This document shows positions 1 through 10,120 of a stretch of DNA of 37,312 bases, one piece after another. A model generated the notes under the pieces. The model was not told where the DNA came from and did not search any database. It saw nothing but the letters and a program-made list of their open reading frames with translations. The first letter of the stretch is position 1. The number at the start of each line of letters is the position of its first letter. Made by a program: the position numbers and the translations under genes. The stretch covers positions 1 through 37,312 of the forward strand of contig QNZF01000026.1 of assembly GCA_003978485.1 (NCBI GenBank), in the 5' to 3' direction. Origin of the DNA: Persephonella sp. GTDB lineage: Bacteria; Aquificota; Aquificia; Aquificales; Hydrogenothermaceae.

Positions 1-131
1 TCATAATCATATCTTCTCTCCTTTCCAATTCTGATGGGTTTTAGCTTTCCTTCTTTTTCCCATCTTCTTAATGTGCTAACAGATACTCCCAGTATTTGTG
101 ATGCTTCGCCAATTCTTAATAACTTCTTCAT
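1..131 (-). CDS. IS607-type serine recombinase (TnpA) N-terminus, cut by window edge
   Basis: Only the first 43 codons lie in the window. Reading left from the ATG at 131-129, the protein begins MKKLLRIGEASQILGVS and continues through TLRRWEKEGKLKPIR to GKERRYDYD. This is the MerR/excisionase-like winged HTH that opens IS607-family TnpA serine recombinases; the catalytic resolvase domain and any following tnpB would lie left of the window. IS607 elements are known to lack terminal inverted repeats and target duplications, so the element end cannot be placed here. It could instead be a stand-alone MerR-like regulator, but the LRRWEKEGKLKPIR turn is most typical of IS607 TnpA. The ORF is absent from the track because it is too short inside the window. 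Confidence 0.75.
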   Translation of the reverse strand, partial: MKKLLRIGEASQILGVSVSTLRRWEKEGKLKPIRIGKERRYDY

Positions 132-258
132 ACTTATAATTATAGATAGGTATGATTAGAAAATCAAGGTGCTGTTATCAACCCCATTATTTCACTTGTC
201 ATATATGATATTAAAAATAATAAATCCAATTTCCTTTTTAAGTCCCTATGCATATTTA

Positions 259-284
259 TTGACAAATGGAATGGGGGCTATAAA
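259..284 (+). promoter_or_regulatory. Candidate promoter of the tgt leader
   Basis: A perfect -35 hexamer TTGACA (259-264) is followed by TATAAA (279-284) at a 14-base spacing, shorter than the ideal 17. A poorer hexamer, TAAATA (281-286), would give 16. Transcription would start near 292, leaving a leader of about 270 bases before tgt. Position and the -35 match are seen in the sequence; activity is inferred. Confidence 0.4.
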
Positions 285-337
285 TAGCTTTATCTCATAG
301 CCTTTTAATAAGGTATGAAATTAGCTAATTGTCTTAT

Positions 338-422
338 AGATATAGTTTTTGATTTAATTAAGGAAAAGATAGGATTATAATTTTTAGTGTATTTTTTACT
401 ATATCTATCCTATCTATTTTTT
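338..422 (+). terminator. Terminator-like hairpin with overlapping competing stem in the tgt leader
   Basis: AGATAGGAT (367-375) is perfectly complementary to ATCCTATCT (407-415), which is followed at once by ATTTTTT (416-422), the layout of an intrinsic terminator with a large loop. A second perfect 9-base pairing interleaves with it: AGATATAGT (338-346) with ACTATATCT (398-406), which directly abuts the terminator's 3' arm. The two stems either form a pseudoknot or compete, as in attenuators. No plus-strand gene lies between the candidate promoter and this hairpin, so it would act on the leader itself or end a short RNA of about 130 bases. Confidence 0.4.
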
Positions 423-429
423 GCTGATT

Positions 430-1705
<1,276 letters not shown>

Positions 1706-1707
1706 TT

Positions 1708-2343
1708 ATGAAAAAAATTCCTTTTTTAGAAGGTATTAAAGAATTTAAAAATCTTCATTTTAGAGAAAATGAAATCTTATTTAAAGAGTTAGTGGACAAA
1801 GGACAAAATCCTAAGGCTTTGTTTATAGGCTGTTCTGACAGTAGAATTATACCCACTCTTATAACCAATTCTAAACCGGGTGATTTGTTTGTTATTAGAA
1901 ATATTGGAAATATGGTTCCACCTTTTAAACCTGATAATGATTTTCATGGTACAGCGGCGGCAATAGAGTATGCAGTTTCTATATTAAATGTGGAGGATAT
2001 TATCGTTTGTGGACATTCAAATTGTGGAATGTGTAGAGCTTTATATGAGGAGGATAAAATCCAAGGTATTGAATTAATTCACGTAAAGAATTGGTTAAGA
2101 TTAGGTAAGGATGTAAAAGAAACAGTCTTAAAAATTTATAAAAATAATCCAGATATAAATATTTACGAATTAACGGAAAAAATTAATATATTGTATCAAC
2201 TTAAAAATCTTTTAACCTATCCAAAAATAAAGGAAAAGGTTGAAAGCGGTGAATTAAGACTTCACGGCTGGTATTATAAAATAGAAACGGGAGAGATAGA
2301 GTTTTACAATTCAGATACTAACAGTTTTGAATTGGTTCTGTAA
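1708..2343 (+). CDS. can: Beta-class carbonic anhydrase
   Basis: Interconverts CO2 and bicarbonate, supplying inorganic carbon to carboxylases in the cytoplasm. The 211-residue protein has the beta-class zinc ligands in place: Cys42 in CSDSR (with the Asp44/Arg46 dyad), His103 and Cys106 in CGHSNCG. There is no signal peptide. It starts two bases after the tgt stop with GGGGAG as a ribosome-binding site inside the end of tgt, so the two genes are probably co-transcribed although functionally unrelated. The gene ends four bases before the convergent ubiB-like gene, with no clear hairpin terminator between them. An autotroph fixing CO2 would depend on such an enzyme; the substrate class is secure from the motifs. 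Confidence 0.93.
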   Translation: MKKIPFLEGIKEFKNLHFRENEILFKELVDKGQNPKALFIGCSDSRIIPTLITNSKPGDLFVIRNIGNMVPPFKPDNDFHGTAAAIEYAVSILNVEDIIVCGHSNCGMCRALYEEDKIQGIELIHVKNWLRLGKDVKETVLKIYKNNPDINIYELTEKINILYQLKNLLTYPKIKEKVESGELRLHGWYYKIETGEIEFYNSDTNSFELVL

Positions 2344-2347
2344 TCTT

Positions 2348-3934
2348 TTAATCTTTTTTATTTTTATACAAAAACAGGAGTAAAAATATTATTCCTAATA
2401 CAAAAATAATATTTCCTATCTTTTCTCTATCCGCTACATAAAACAAAGCTGATGACATAAAAAAACCTACGGAAAGAATTGAATAACTTAATTTTTTTAT
2501 TTGATTGGAGATAAACTCCAAATGGTCTTCCAACTCTTTAAAAACTATGCTAAACGTTAATCTTTCCCTTATTAATTGTCTGTAAATATCTTCAGTTTTA
2601 AAAATAAGATTGTAGTATAACTCTAAAGCTGTCCTACTTTCCTTTAATTTTTCCTTTAATAAATCACCTATAGATTTTTTTATAAAAATCTGTAATCTTT
2701 CCGTTGGATTGAAACTACTGTCTAAAACTCTAACTGTTCCTTCCAAATTTATTGCTGTTTTTCCTAAGTATGCTATTCCTACAGGCAATCTTAATTTATT
2801 TTCCCTGACTATCTCTATAACTTCTAAAACCATTTCCTTTAGATTTATATCTTCCAATCTTTTGTTGTAATACTTTTCAATGAAAACTTCTATATCCTTT
2901 TGTAAACCCTCTATATCTGTTTTAGGTGTTAACATATTAAGCTTTTCATAAAACTGCATAGCCAAATTTAAATCAAATGTTAGAACTGCAGTTATATAAT
3001 CGTTGAAAGCTGACCTTTCTTTAGGTGTTAATCTTGCAACCATACCGAAATCTAATAAGCATATCTTTTTATTTTTTAATATCATAATATTCCCCGGATG
3101 TGGGTCTGCGTGGTAAAAACCATCTTTAAAAACCATTTTAAAAAATGCGTCTGTAAGTTTTATAGCTATATCTTTTGTATTTATACCTAGTTCTTTTAAT
3201 TTTTCCGTATCGGACACTTTTACACCTTCAACAAATTCCATAACTAATATTTCTTTAGTGGATATATCATCGTAAACCTTTGGAATACAAAAGTAAGGAT
3301 GATTTTTAAAGTTATTTCTAAATATCTTTATATTCTGTGCCTCAATACTAAAATCTGCTTCCTTTAAGGTTGTCTTTTTAAATTGATTAATAACACCTTT
3401 AAGATTTAACTCTTTAACAGTTTTTGAATGTTTCTCTAAAAAGTTAATTATTCCTATTAAAAGTTGTGTGTCTAGATTTATTAACTCTTCTAAATTTGGT
3501 CTTTTAATCTTTATAGCAACCTTTTCTCCAGTTTTTAAGTAGCCTATATGAACCTGTGATATTGAAGCGGAAGCTATAGGTTCTCTATCTATATACAAAA
3601 ATATCTCATTTAGTCTATCCCCATAATTTCTGTGTAAAATCTCTTTAATCTTTTCATAAGGAACTGGAGGCACTTTATCTTGAAGTTTTATTAATTCTTG
3701 AATAATCTCAGATGGGACTATATCAGGTCTAGTGCTTAAAACCTGCCCAAGTTTTATAAATGATGCTCCAAGTTTCTCTAAAGCTTCCCTTATCTTTTGA
3801 GGTTTAACGCTTTCATCAACCTCTATTCCAAATAAAAGCTTAAAATACTCATAAATATTGTAAAAGCCTAAAGAGATTAAAGTTGTTGATATATCTTTAG
3901 CCCTTTTATAAAGTTTTAACTTCCTTTTTAACAT
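2348..3934 (-). CDS. UbiB/ABC1-family atypical kinase, membrane anchored
   Basis: A 528-residue member of the ABC1/UbiB/ADCK family, atypical kinases that support quinone biosynthesis at the membrane. Family marks are the KxGQ segment near residues 57-66 (ASFIKLGQVLS), the SASISQVH glycine-loop replacement near 125, the lysine in AIKIKRP near 142, the catalytic HADPHPGN and the metal-binding LLDFGM. The C-terminus has two hydrophobic helices (about 480-524) that should anchor it in the inner membrane. Its ATG directly follows the galE stop with no gap, and AGAAGG lies inside the end of galE, so it is last in the ribD-moaD-queE-galE operon. The exact substrate or partner in this organism cannot be read from sequence. 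Confidence 0.88.
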   Translation of the reverse strand: MLKRKLKLYKRAKDISTTLISLGFYNIYEYFKLLFGIEVDESVKPQKIREALEKLGASFIKLGQVLSTRPDIVPSEIIQELIKLQDKVPPVPYEKIKEILHRNYGDRLNEIFLYIDREPIASASISQVHIGYLKTGEKVAIKIKRPNLEELINLDTQLLIGIINFLEKHSKTVKELNLKGVINQFKKTTLKEADFSIEAQNIKIFRNNFKNHPYFCIPKVYDDISTKEILVMEFVEGVKVSDTEKLKELGINTKDIAIKLTDAFFKMVFKDGFYHADPHPGNIMILKNKKICLLDFGMVARLTPKERSAFNDYITAVLTFDLNLAMQFYEKLNMLTPKTDIEGLQKDIEVFIEKYYNKRLEDINLKEMVLEVIEIVRENKLRLPVGIAYLGKTAINLEGTVRVLDSSFNPTERLQIFIKKSIGDLLKEKLKESRTALELYYNLIFKTEDIYRQLIRERLTFSIVFKELEDHLEFISNQIKKLSYSILSVGFFMSSALFYVADREKIGNIIFVLGIIFLLLFLYKNKKD

Positions 3935-4909
3935 CTAATACCTTCTGTTTAATTCCCAATTCCAAGCAGTTTTAACAATTGTTTCTAAGTTATCATATTT
4001 AGGTTTCCAATTAAGTTTTTTCTTTAACTTTTTACTGTCTGCTACTAAAACAGGTGGGTCTCCTTCCCTTCTATCATCCTCTATAACCTTAAAATCTTTG
4101 CCTGTTACTCTTTTTGCAGTCTCTATAACTTCCCTAACAGAATAACCGTATCCATAGCCACAGTTAAAAATATCGCTTTTGCCACTGTCCAACAGATACT
4201 CCATAGCCAGTATATGTGCTTCTGCTAAATCGTTTACGTGGATGTAATCCCTTATACAAGTTCCATCATCAGTCGGATAATCTGTTCCAAATATCTTTAT
4301 AGCTTCCCTTTCTCCCTTTGCAGTTTGAAGTATTAAAGGAATGAGATGTGTTTCAGGATTGTGGTTTTCCCCTATCCTACCTGAAGGGTCTGCCCCTGCG
4401 GCGTTAAAGTATCTTAAAGATACATAATTAAAGTTATAAGCTTTGTTAAAATCTTCCAATGCCTTTTCAACTGTTGCCTTTGTTTTTCCGTAAGGATTTA
4501 TAGGTTTAATAGGATGTTCTTCAGGAATAGGTATTTTTACAGGATTTCCATAAACTGCCGCTGTAGAAGAGAATATAAAATTTTTAATATTATTTTTAAT
4601 TAAAACTTCCAGAAGATTTAGACTGTTTATTACATTATTTTTATAAAAACTTAAAGGATTTTTTACGGAAATTCCTACTTCAATATAGGCAGAAAAATGT
4701 ATAACCACTTCAGGTTTAAAACTAGATACTATATCTTCCATTAAATCTTTATCTCCTACATCTCCAACAACTAAATCTCCGTATAAAACCGCTTCTTTGT
4801 GTCCATTTGATAGATTATCAACTGTTAATACTTGATAGCCTTTTTCTCCCAAAGCTTTTACAGTATGACTGCCTATATATCCTGCTCCACCTGTTATTAA
4901 AACTCTCAT
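3935..4909 (-). CDS. galE: UDP-glucose 4-epimerase
   Basis: An extended short-chain dehydrogenase that interconverts UDP-glucose and UDP-galactose with bound NAD, feeding sugar nucleotides to envelope polysaccharides. The 324-residue protein opens with the Rossmann motif GGAGYIGSH, and has the SSTAAVYG serine/threonine segment (about 114-121) and the catalytic Tyr140-x3-Lys144 (YGKTK). The substrate-binding stretch RYFNAAGADPSGRIGE is typical of GalE rather than of dehydratases or UDP-glucuronate epimerases. Its ATG overlaps the queE stop by one base (TAATG), implying translational coupling. No galactose-utilisation genes lie nearby, consistent with a biosynthetic role. Confidence 0.93.
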   Translation of the reverse strand: MRVLITGGAGYIGSHTVKALGEKGYQVLTVDNLSNGHKEAVLYGDLVVGDVGDKDLMEDIVSSFKPEVVIHFSAYIEVGISVKNPLSFYKNNVINSLNLLEVLIKNNIKNFIFSSTAAVYGNPVKIPIPEEHPIKPINPYGKTKATVEKALEDFNKAYNFNYVSLRYFNAAGADPSGRIGENHNPETHLIPLILQTAKGEREAIKIFGTDYPTDDGTCIRDYIHVNDLAEAHILAMEYLLDSGKSDIFNCGYGYGYSVREVIETAKRVTGKDFKVIEDDRREGDPPVLVADSKKLKKKLNWKPKYDNLETIVKTAWNWELNRRY

Positions 4910-5553
4910 TATTTAACTCCCATAAATTTTTGGCATTGAGGAATAACCCTAGCTTCAATATCAAACTCTAGAAGTTCCTTTTGCAAATCTAAAGCTTTTT
5001 TTATAAAAATTTTCTTATTACTTTCAGGTTGTAAAATTAAAGGTCTCACTTTGTATAAATTTCTGTATTTTAGAATATCTTCAATTGATATGTATTTATC
5101 AACCACAAACTTAAACTCATTTATATACTTTATTAAAAATTTATTGATAATGTATTTAACTTCATACTTAGGAGAAACAACTAGATAGAATTTTGGATAT
5201 ATTTCCCTTAAGGCAATCTCTAAATCTTCATTAAAGATTGTTCCATTCGTTTCAATTATTAGATAATAACCTTCCTTATACAGATTTATTAATAAAAATG
5301 GTAAATTTGGGGTCAGAAATGGTTCTCCGCCAGTTATACAAACTTTTTTAGTTTTATATCTTTTTATTTCTTTTAAAATATCTTTTAATGATAATAATTT
5401 AAAGCTCTTATTATCATAGGAGTATGTAGTATCACACCATTCACACCTTAAATTACAACCTTCCAGTCTTATAAAAGTTGTTGGGTATCCTATAAAACTT
5501 CCTTCTCCTTCTATTGAGTTGAATATCTCTACTATCTTAAATTTATATTCCAT
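4909..5553 (-). CDS. queE: 7-carboxy-7-deazaguanine synthase (radical SAM)
   Basis: Catalyses the radical-SAM ring contraction of 6-carboxytetrahydropterin to 7-carboxy-7-deazaguanine, the committed step to preQ0/preQ1 and so to the base that Tgt inserts. The 214-residue protein has the family's N-terminal SIEGEGSFIGYPTTFIRL segment, the [4Fe-4S] motif C33-x3-C37-x2-C40 (CNLRCEWC) and the SAM-binding GGEP (TGGEPFL). It shares the window with tgt, though the two are on opposite strands. It sits 11 bases after the moaD-like gene and overlaps galE by one base. Other queuosine genes (queC, queD, queF) are not in the window. Confidence 0.92.
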   Translation of the reverse strand: MEYKFKIVEIFNSIEGEGSFIGYPTTFIRLEGCNLRCEWCDTTYSYDNKSFKLLSLKDILKEIKRYKTKKVCITGGEPFLTPNLPFLLINLYKEGYYLIIETNGTIFNEDLEIALREIYPKFYLVVSPKYEVKYIINKFLIKYINEFKFVVDKYISIEDILKYRNLYKVRPLILQPESNKKIFIKKALDLQKELLEFDIEARVIPQCQKFMGVK

Positions 5554-5564
5554 TCTGTTATTTT

Positions 5565-5810
5565 TTATCCTCCGCCAACAGGTGGAATAAAAGCTACAGT
5601 GTCATAATCATTTAAAATTATATCTTCCTGAACATAACTTTCGTTAACCGCTATCATACTTTTATCTAGAATATCCTTAATCTCAGGATATTTATTAATT
5701 AGTAATTTTTTTAAATCTTTTATACTATTTCCTTCTTTTATATCTATATACTCATAACTTTTTTTAACTTTATCCTTTAAAGAAGCAAAGTACAATATTT
5801 TAACCTTCAA
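5565..5810 (-). CDS. moaD: MoaD/ThiS-like sulfur carrier (molybdopterin synthase small subunit)
   Basis: An 81-residue ubiquitin-fold sulfur carrier ending in VGGG, whose terminal Gly-Gly would be adenylated and thiocarboxylated to donate sulfur for molybdopterin. The N-terminal KVKILYFASLKDK and the late DYDTVAFIPPVGGG fit MoaD better than ThiS. The start codon is TTG, preceded at 7 bases by GGGAG within the end of the ribD-type gene, with which it overlaps by 11 bases; the overlap suggests translational coupling. No moaE, moeB or moaA is in the window, so a molybdopterin role is inferred from length and C-terminus. A ThiS-like role for another sulfur pathway cannot be excluded. Confidence 0.82.
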   Translation of the reverse strand: MKVKILYFASLKDKVKKSYEYIDIKEGNSIKDLKKLLINKYPEIKDILDKSMIAVNESYVQEDIILNDYDTVAFIPPVGGG

Positions 5811-6465
5811 ACTTAATCTCCCATTCAGTTATTAAATGGCTTCCCCTTATAAAGTGGGCTCTCAACTTAAGTTTAACCACATCTTCCAATGATTTAAAAC
5901 CTTCACCACCTACTAAAGTAGGAGTATCCACTCCACCTACTATAAATGGCATATGTATAATCCTAATTTCATCAACTAAACCTGTCTTTAATAAATTCCA
6001 GTTTAAAGTTGAGCCACCTTCAACCATTAAAGATTTAATACCTTTATCATATAGGATGGACATCATCTTTATCAGGTCTATTTCTTCCTCACCACATATT
6101 ATAACTTCCGCCTTTTCCTTTAACTGTTCTATTTTATCCTTAGGAGCTCTCTCTGTTGTTATTATTATCGTAGGAGCATCTTTTTTTAATATATTAGCAT
6201 CTAAAGGTATATTTGCCGATTTTGTAGGTATTATTCTAATTGGGTTTTTTCCAACTACATGCCTAACTGTAAGATACGGATTATCAGTTCTTATAGTTTC
6301 TGCACCAACCATAATACCGTCAACTTTAGCTCTTATCTGATGTAAATATCTGGTAGCCTCCTCATCCATAAACTTCATTATTTCTTTAGATGAAAAACCT
6401 TTTCTTAAAGTTAATTTACCATCAACAGTTACTTCCGACACAATAATCGTGTAAGGACGATGCAT
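5800..6465 (-). CDS. Stand-alone RibD C-terminal-type pyrimidine reductase (archaeal/fungal style)
   Basis: A 221-residue protein that corresponds only to the reductase half of RibD. The family reduces the ribosylamino sugar of the riboflavin pathway intermediate with NADPH. Visible marks are the opening IIVSEVTVDGKLTL, the MVGAETIRTDNPYLTVR segment (about residues 51-67), the MVEGGSTLNW loop (about 142-151) and a closing GSHLITEWEIK. It lacks the N-terminal zinc deaminase domain of the usual bifunctional bacterial RibD, so it resembles the separate archaeal/yeast Rib7-type enzyme. It heads the operon; AGGAG precedes its ATG. A separate deaminase should exist elsewhere in the genome. DHFR-like reductases of other pathways are the alternative. 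Confidence 0.83.
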   Translation of the reverse strand: MHRPYTIIVSEVTVDGKLTLRKGFSSKEIMKFMDEEATRYLHQIRAKVDGIMVGAETIRTDNPYLTVRHVVGKNPIRIIPTKSANIPLDANILKKDAPTIIITTERAPKDKIEQLKEKAEVIICGEEEIDLIKMMSILYDKGIKSLMVEGGSTLNWNLLKTGLVDEIRIIHMPFIVGGVDTPTLVGGEGFKSLEDVVKLKLRAHFIRGSHLITEWEIKFEG

Positions 6466-6628
6466 AATTCTCTCCTTTATCCTTTAATTCTTAAAAGTAT
6501 TATACATTTTTTGAACTTTTTAAATTTGTATATTAATCATAACTTTAACATTAAAGAAAAACTTTTAAGATGTTTCAATTCCTGTTATACTTTAAATCTT
6601 AAAAAAATTTTAAGGAGGTAGAGATTAT

Positions 6629-6829
6629 ATGGCAGTAGTTGTTGTTCAAGAAGGAGAAAGTTTTGAAAAAGCTTTAAAAAGATTTAAAAAATTATGTGAA
6701 AAGGAAGGTATATTAACTGAAATGAAAAGAAGGGAATATTATGAGAAACCTTCTCAAAAGAGAAAGAGAAAACAAAGGGCTGCAAGAAAGAGATTAATAA
6801 AGGCTTTAAAGAAAAAAGGTTTACTATAA
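6629..6829 (+). CDS. rpsU: 30S ribosomal protein bS21
   Basis: A 66-residue, highly basic small-subunit protein that sits near the anti-Shine-Dalgarno region of 16S rRNA and helps initiation. It opens with [19 protein letters not shown] and has the family's [15 protein letters not shown] middle and basic tail. A near-perfect AAGGAGG lies just upstream of the ATG. A weak promoter is suggested by TATACT (6586-6591) with TTTTAA 17 bases earlier. The gene stands alone between divergent ribD and convergent obgE; downstream there is only the A+T-rich palindrome CTTTTTAAAAAG. Confidence 0.95.
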   Translation: MAVVVVQEGESFEKALKRFKKLCEKEGILTEMKRREYYEKPSQKRKRKQRAARKRLIKALKKKGLL

Positions 6830-6948
6830 ATTGTTTTCTTCTTTCCTTTTTAAAAAGTAAAAGTCAATAAATACTTGAACAAAAAAAGAATTTTCAGAAA
6901 CTATTTACCAAAGCGTGTAAAAATTTCCGTAAGTGATTTTAAAAATAT

Positions 6949-7986
<1,038 letters not shown>

Positions 7987-8045
7987 CTAAAAAAATATAT
8001 GTTTTTTAAACTAAATTTTCAATAAAAGGAAAAGTAGAAAGGGAA

Positions 8046-9329
8046 TTAAATTATTTTGAAAACATCCTCTATTTTATTTAATGTTTCTCCAATATCCTCC
8101 TTAGAATGTGCAGTACTTAAGAACCAAGCCTCAAACTGTGATGCAGGTAGATATATACCTCTCTTTAACAACTCTCTAAAAAATTTTGCGAACATTTCCA
8201 AATCGCTTGATTTTGCATCTGTAAAGTTTTTAACTTCTCTATCTGTGAAGAATAAAGTTATCATAGAACCAACTCTGTTAACTCTACCTTTTATACCGTA
8301 CTTCTCAATTAAAAAGTTAATACCATCTTCTAGCTCTTTTCCCTTTCTGTCTAAATCATCGTATGGGTTTGTTTCTTTCAATATTTCTAACTGTTTTAAT
8401 CCTGCCACCATAGCCAACGGATTACCTGAAAGTGTACCAGCCTGATAAACAGGTCCAACAGGTGCAACCTTTTCCATTATCTCCCTTTTTCCTCCGTAAG
8501 CTCCCACAGGTAAACCACCACCTATAACTTTTCCTAAGGTAGTTAAGTCAGGTTCTATTCCGTATAACTCTTGTGCTCCTCCGTATGCAAGCCTAAAACC
8601 TGTCATAACTTCATCCCATATTAACAATGCTCCATACTCTTTAGTTATCTCTCTTAATCTCTGGTGGAACTCTTTAGAAGGGGCTATAACTCCCATATTA
8701 CCTGCCACAGGCTCTATAATTACACCTGCAATATCATTTCCATACTTTTTAAAGGTTTCTTCAACCTTTTCAATATCGTTGTAAGGTAAGACAATAGTTA
8801 GCTCCGCTATCTCCTCAGGTATTCCCGGTGTTCCCGGAATTCCAAATGTTGCAACTCCAGAACCTGCAGAAACAAGTAAACTATCTACATGACCGTGATA
8901 ACATCCGTCAAATTTAACTATCTTTTTTTTACCTGTAAATCCTCTAGCCAATCGTATAGCTGACATTGTAGCTTCTGTACCAGAATTAACAAATCTCACC
9001 ATCTCTATTGATGGAACAGCTTTAACAACAGCTTTTGCCATTTCTACTTCAATCTCGGTAGGTGCTCCAAAACTTGTTCCATAGTTTGATATTTCTTTTA
9101 TTCCATTTATTATCTGGTCGTTTGCGTGTCCTAAAATAAGCGGTCCCCAAGACAAAACATAATCTATATAACTGTTGCCATCCACATCCCAAATTCTACT
9201 TCCCTTCCCCCTATCAATAAATAGAGGCTCTGCATTAACAGATTTAAACGCCCTAACAGGTGAATTAACACCACCAACTAAATATTTTTGAGCTTCTTCA
9301 AATAACTTCCTAGATTTATCAACTTTCAT
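8046..9329 (-). CDS. hemL: Glutamate-1-semialdehyde 2,1-aminomutase
   Basis: A PLP enzyme that converts glutamate-1-semialdehyde to 5-aminolevulinate, the last step of the C5 route to heme. The 427-residue protein shows [30 protein letters not shown], the FDGCYHGH segment, [20 protein letters not shown] and the PLP lysine in TLGKVIGGG. HemL is separated from fold-III ornithine or acetylornithine aminotransferases by [10 protein letters not shown] and YHGHVDSLL. It lies downstream of exbD with a 309-base gap that may hold its own promoter and leader. Heme supply fits a respiratory chemolithotroph. Confidence 0.95.
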   Translation of the reverse strand: MKVDKSRKLFEEAQKYLVGGVNSPVRAFKSVNAEPLFIDRGKGSRIWDVDGNSYIDYVLSWGPLILGHANDQIINGIKEISNYGTSFGAPTEIEVEMAKAVVKAVPSIEMVRFVNSGTEATMSAIRLARGFTGKKKIVKFDGCYHGHVDSLLVSAGSGVATFGIPGTPGIPEEIAELTIVLPYNDIEKVEETFKKYGNDIAGVIIEPVAGNMGVIAPSKEFHQRLREITKEYGALLIWDEVMTGFRLAYGGAQELYGIEPDLTTLGKVIGGGLPVGAYGGKREIMEKVAPVGPVYQAGTLSGNPLAMVAGLKQLEILKETNPYDDLDRKGKELEDGINFLIEKYGIKGRVNRVGSMITLFFTDREVKNFTDAKSSDLEMFAKFFRELLKRGIYLPASQFEAWFLSTAHSKEDIGETLNKIEDVFKII

Positions 9330-9638
9330 AAAACTACCTCTACAGTATTAAATTTTTATTTATTTTAACCTTAAAAATGGATTAAAAGCAGTTGATAATA
9401 CTAAAACTGGCTTGAAATATTGATTTGAAACATTAGTTGCCAATTGCAGTCATATTAATTTAGTCAAATAAACTCTTAATCCATTTCCGTATTAGAACCA
9501 ATCTGTTTCGGTATGGTTTCCGTTCTACCAGATATTTATCAAGCTAAATTGTTTTGTAATTCCTAATAATTTTTTAATCAAATGAAAGATATGCACGATT
9601 AAGGAATGAAAGGATAGATTTATAACTATAAAGCGATT
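9330..9638. other. Non-coding gap between exbD and hemL with 11-bp inverted repeat
   Basis: No ORF or tRNA is visible in these 309 bases, which would be the leader/promoter region of hemL on the minus strand. The one distinct structure is a perfect inverted repeat, AAATGGATTAA (9375-9385) and TTAATCCATTT (9476-9486), with 90 bases between the arms. A shorter AACCA/TGGTT pair lies further right. No known riboswitch was recognised. Confidence 0.4.
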
Positions 9639-10046
9639 TTAAATCTCTCTCTTTGTTTCTACTATATACTTTTCTAAGCCTAACTCTCTACAAATATCTA
9701 TGACATCAACAACTTTTTGAAATTTAATATCCTTATCTGCCCTTAAGACTATAATATTATCCTTTTTTGATTTAACCTTTTTTCCCAATACATCTTTTAA
9801 TTTTTTCAAATCAACCTTTTCATTATTAACAAATATTCCAGACTTAGTTATGGAAACGATTAACTGATTAGGTTTATTTTGTATATCCTCACCAGTTTTC
9901 GCTTCAGGAAGATTTAAAGGAATTTTCTTTTCAACAATAAAAGTGGCAGTAGCCATAAAAATAATTAAAATTACTAAAATTATATCAACAAAAGGTGTCA
10001 TATTAATTTCAGATATTTCCTTTTCATTCTCATCTATAAGTTTCAA
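9639..10046 (-). CDS. exbD: ExbD/TolR-family biopolymer transport protein
   Basis: A 135-residue inner-membrane protein of the ExbB-ExbD (TonB) or TolQ-TolR proton channel family. A short cytoplasmic N-terminus (EKEISEINMTPFVD) is followed by one membrane helix (about 21-41) that starts with the conserved proton-relay Asp (FVDIILVILIIF), then a periplasmic domain. The segment INMTPFVDIILVILIIFM is diagnostic of the family but does not separate ExbD from TolR. No ExbB/TolQ or TonB/TolA gene is adjacent; the upstream neighbour is the DUF2726 protein, 74 bases away. The partner must therefore be encoded elsewhere. Confidence 0.88.
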   Translation of the reverse strand: MKLIDENEKEISEINMTPFVDIILVILIIFMATATFIVEKKIPLNLPEAKTGEDIQNKPNQLIVSITKSGIFVNNEKVDLKKLKDVLGKKVKSKKDNIIVLRADKDIKFQKVVDVIDICRELGLEKYIVETKREI

Positions 10047-10120
10047 CTTTCCAATCCTTTAAAAGATTTATATTAGCCTAATTATAATAAGATTGAAAAA
10101 AATTATTAATAAAAAAATTT

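Noticed and set aside
2340-2400. Terminator between can and the ubiB-like gene
   Set aside because: Only T-rich sequence is present; no stable stem was found.
8056-8445. 129-residue ORF opposite hemL, and similar ORFs at 6056, 10203, 11138, 11900, 20256, 23694, 28893, 29330, 30513 and 30747
   Set aside because: All are shadows of well-identified genes on the other strand.
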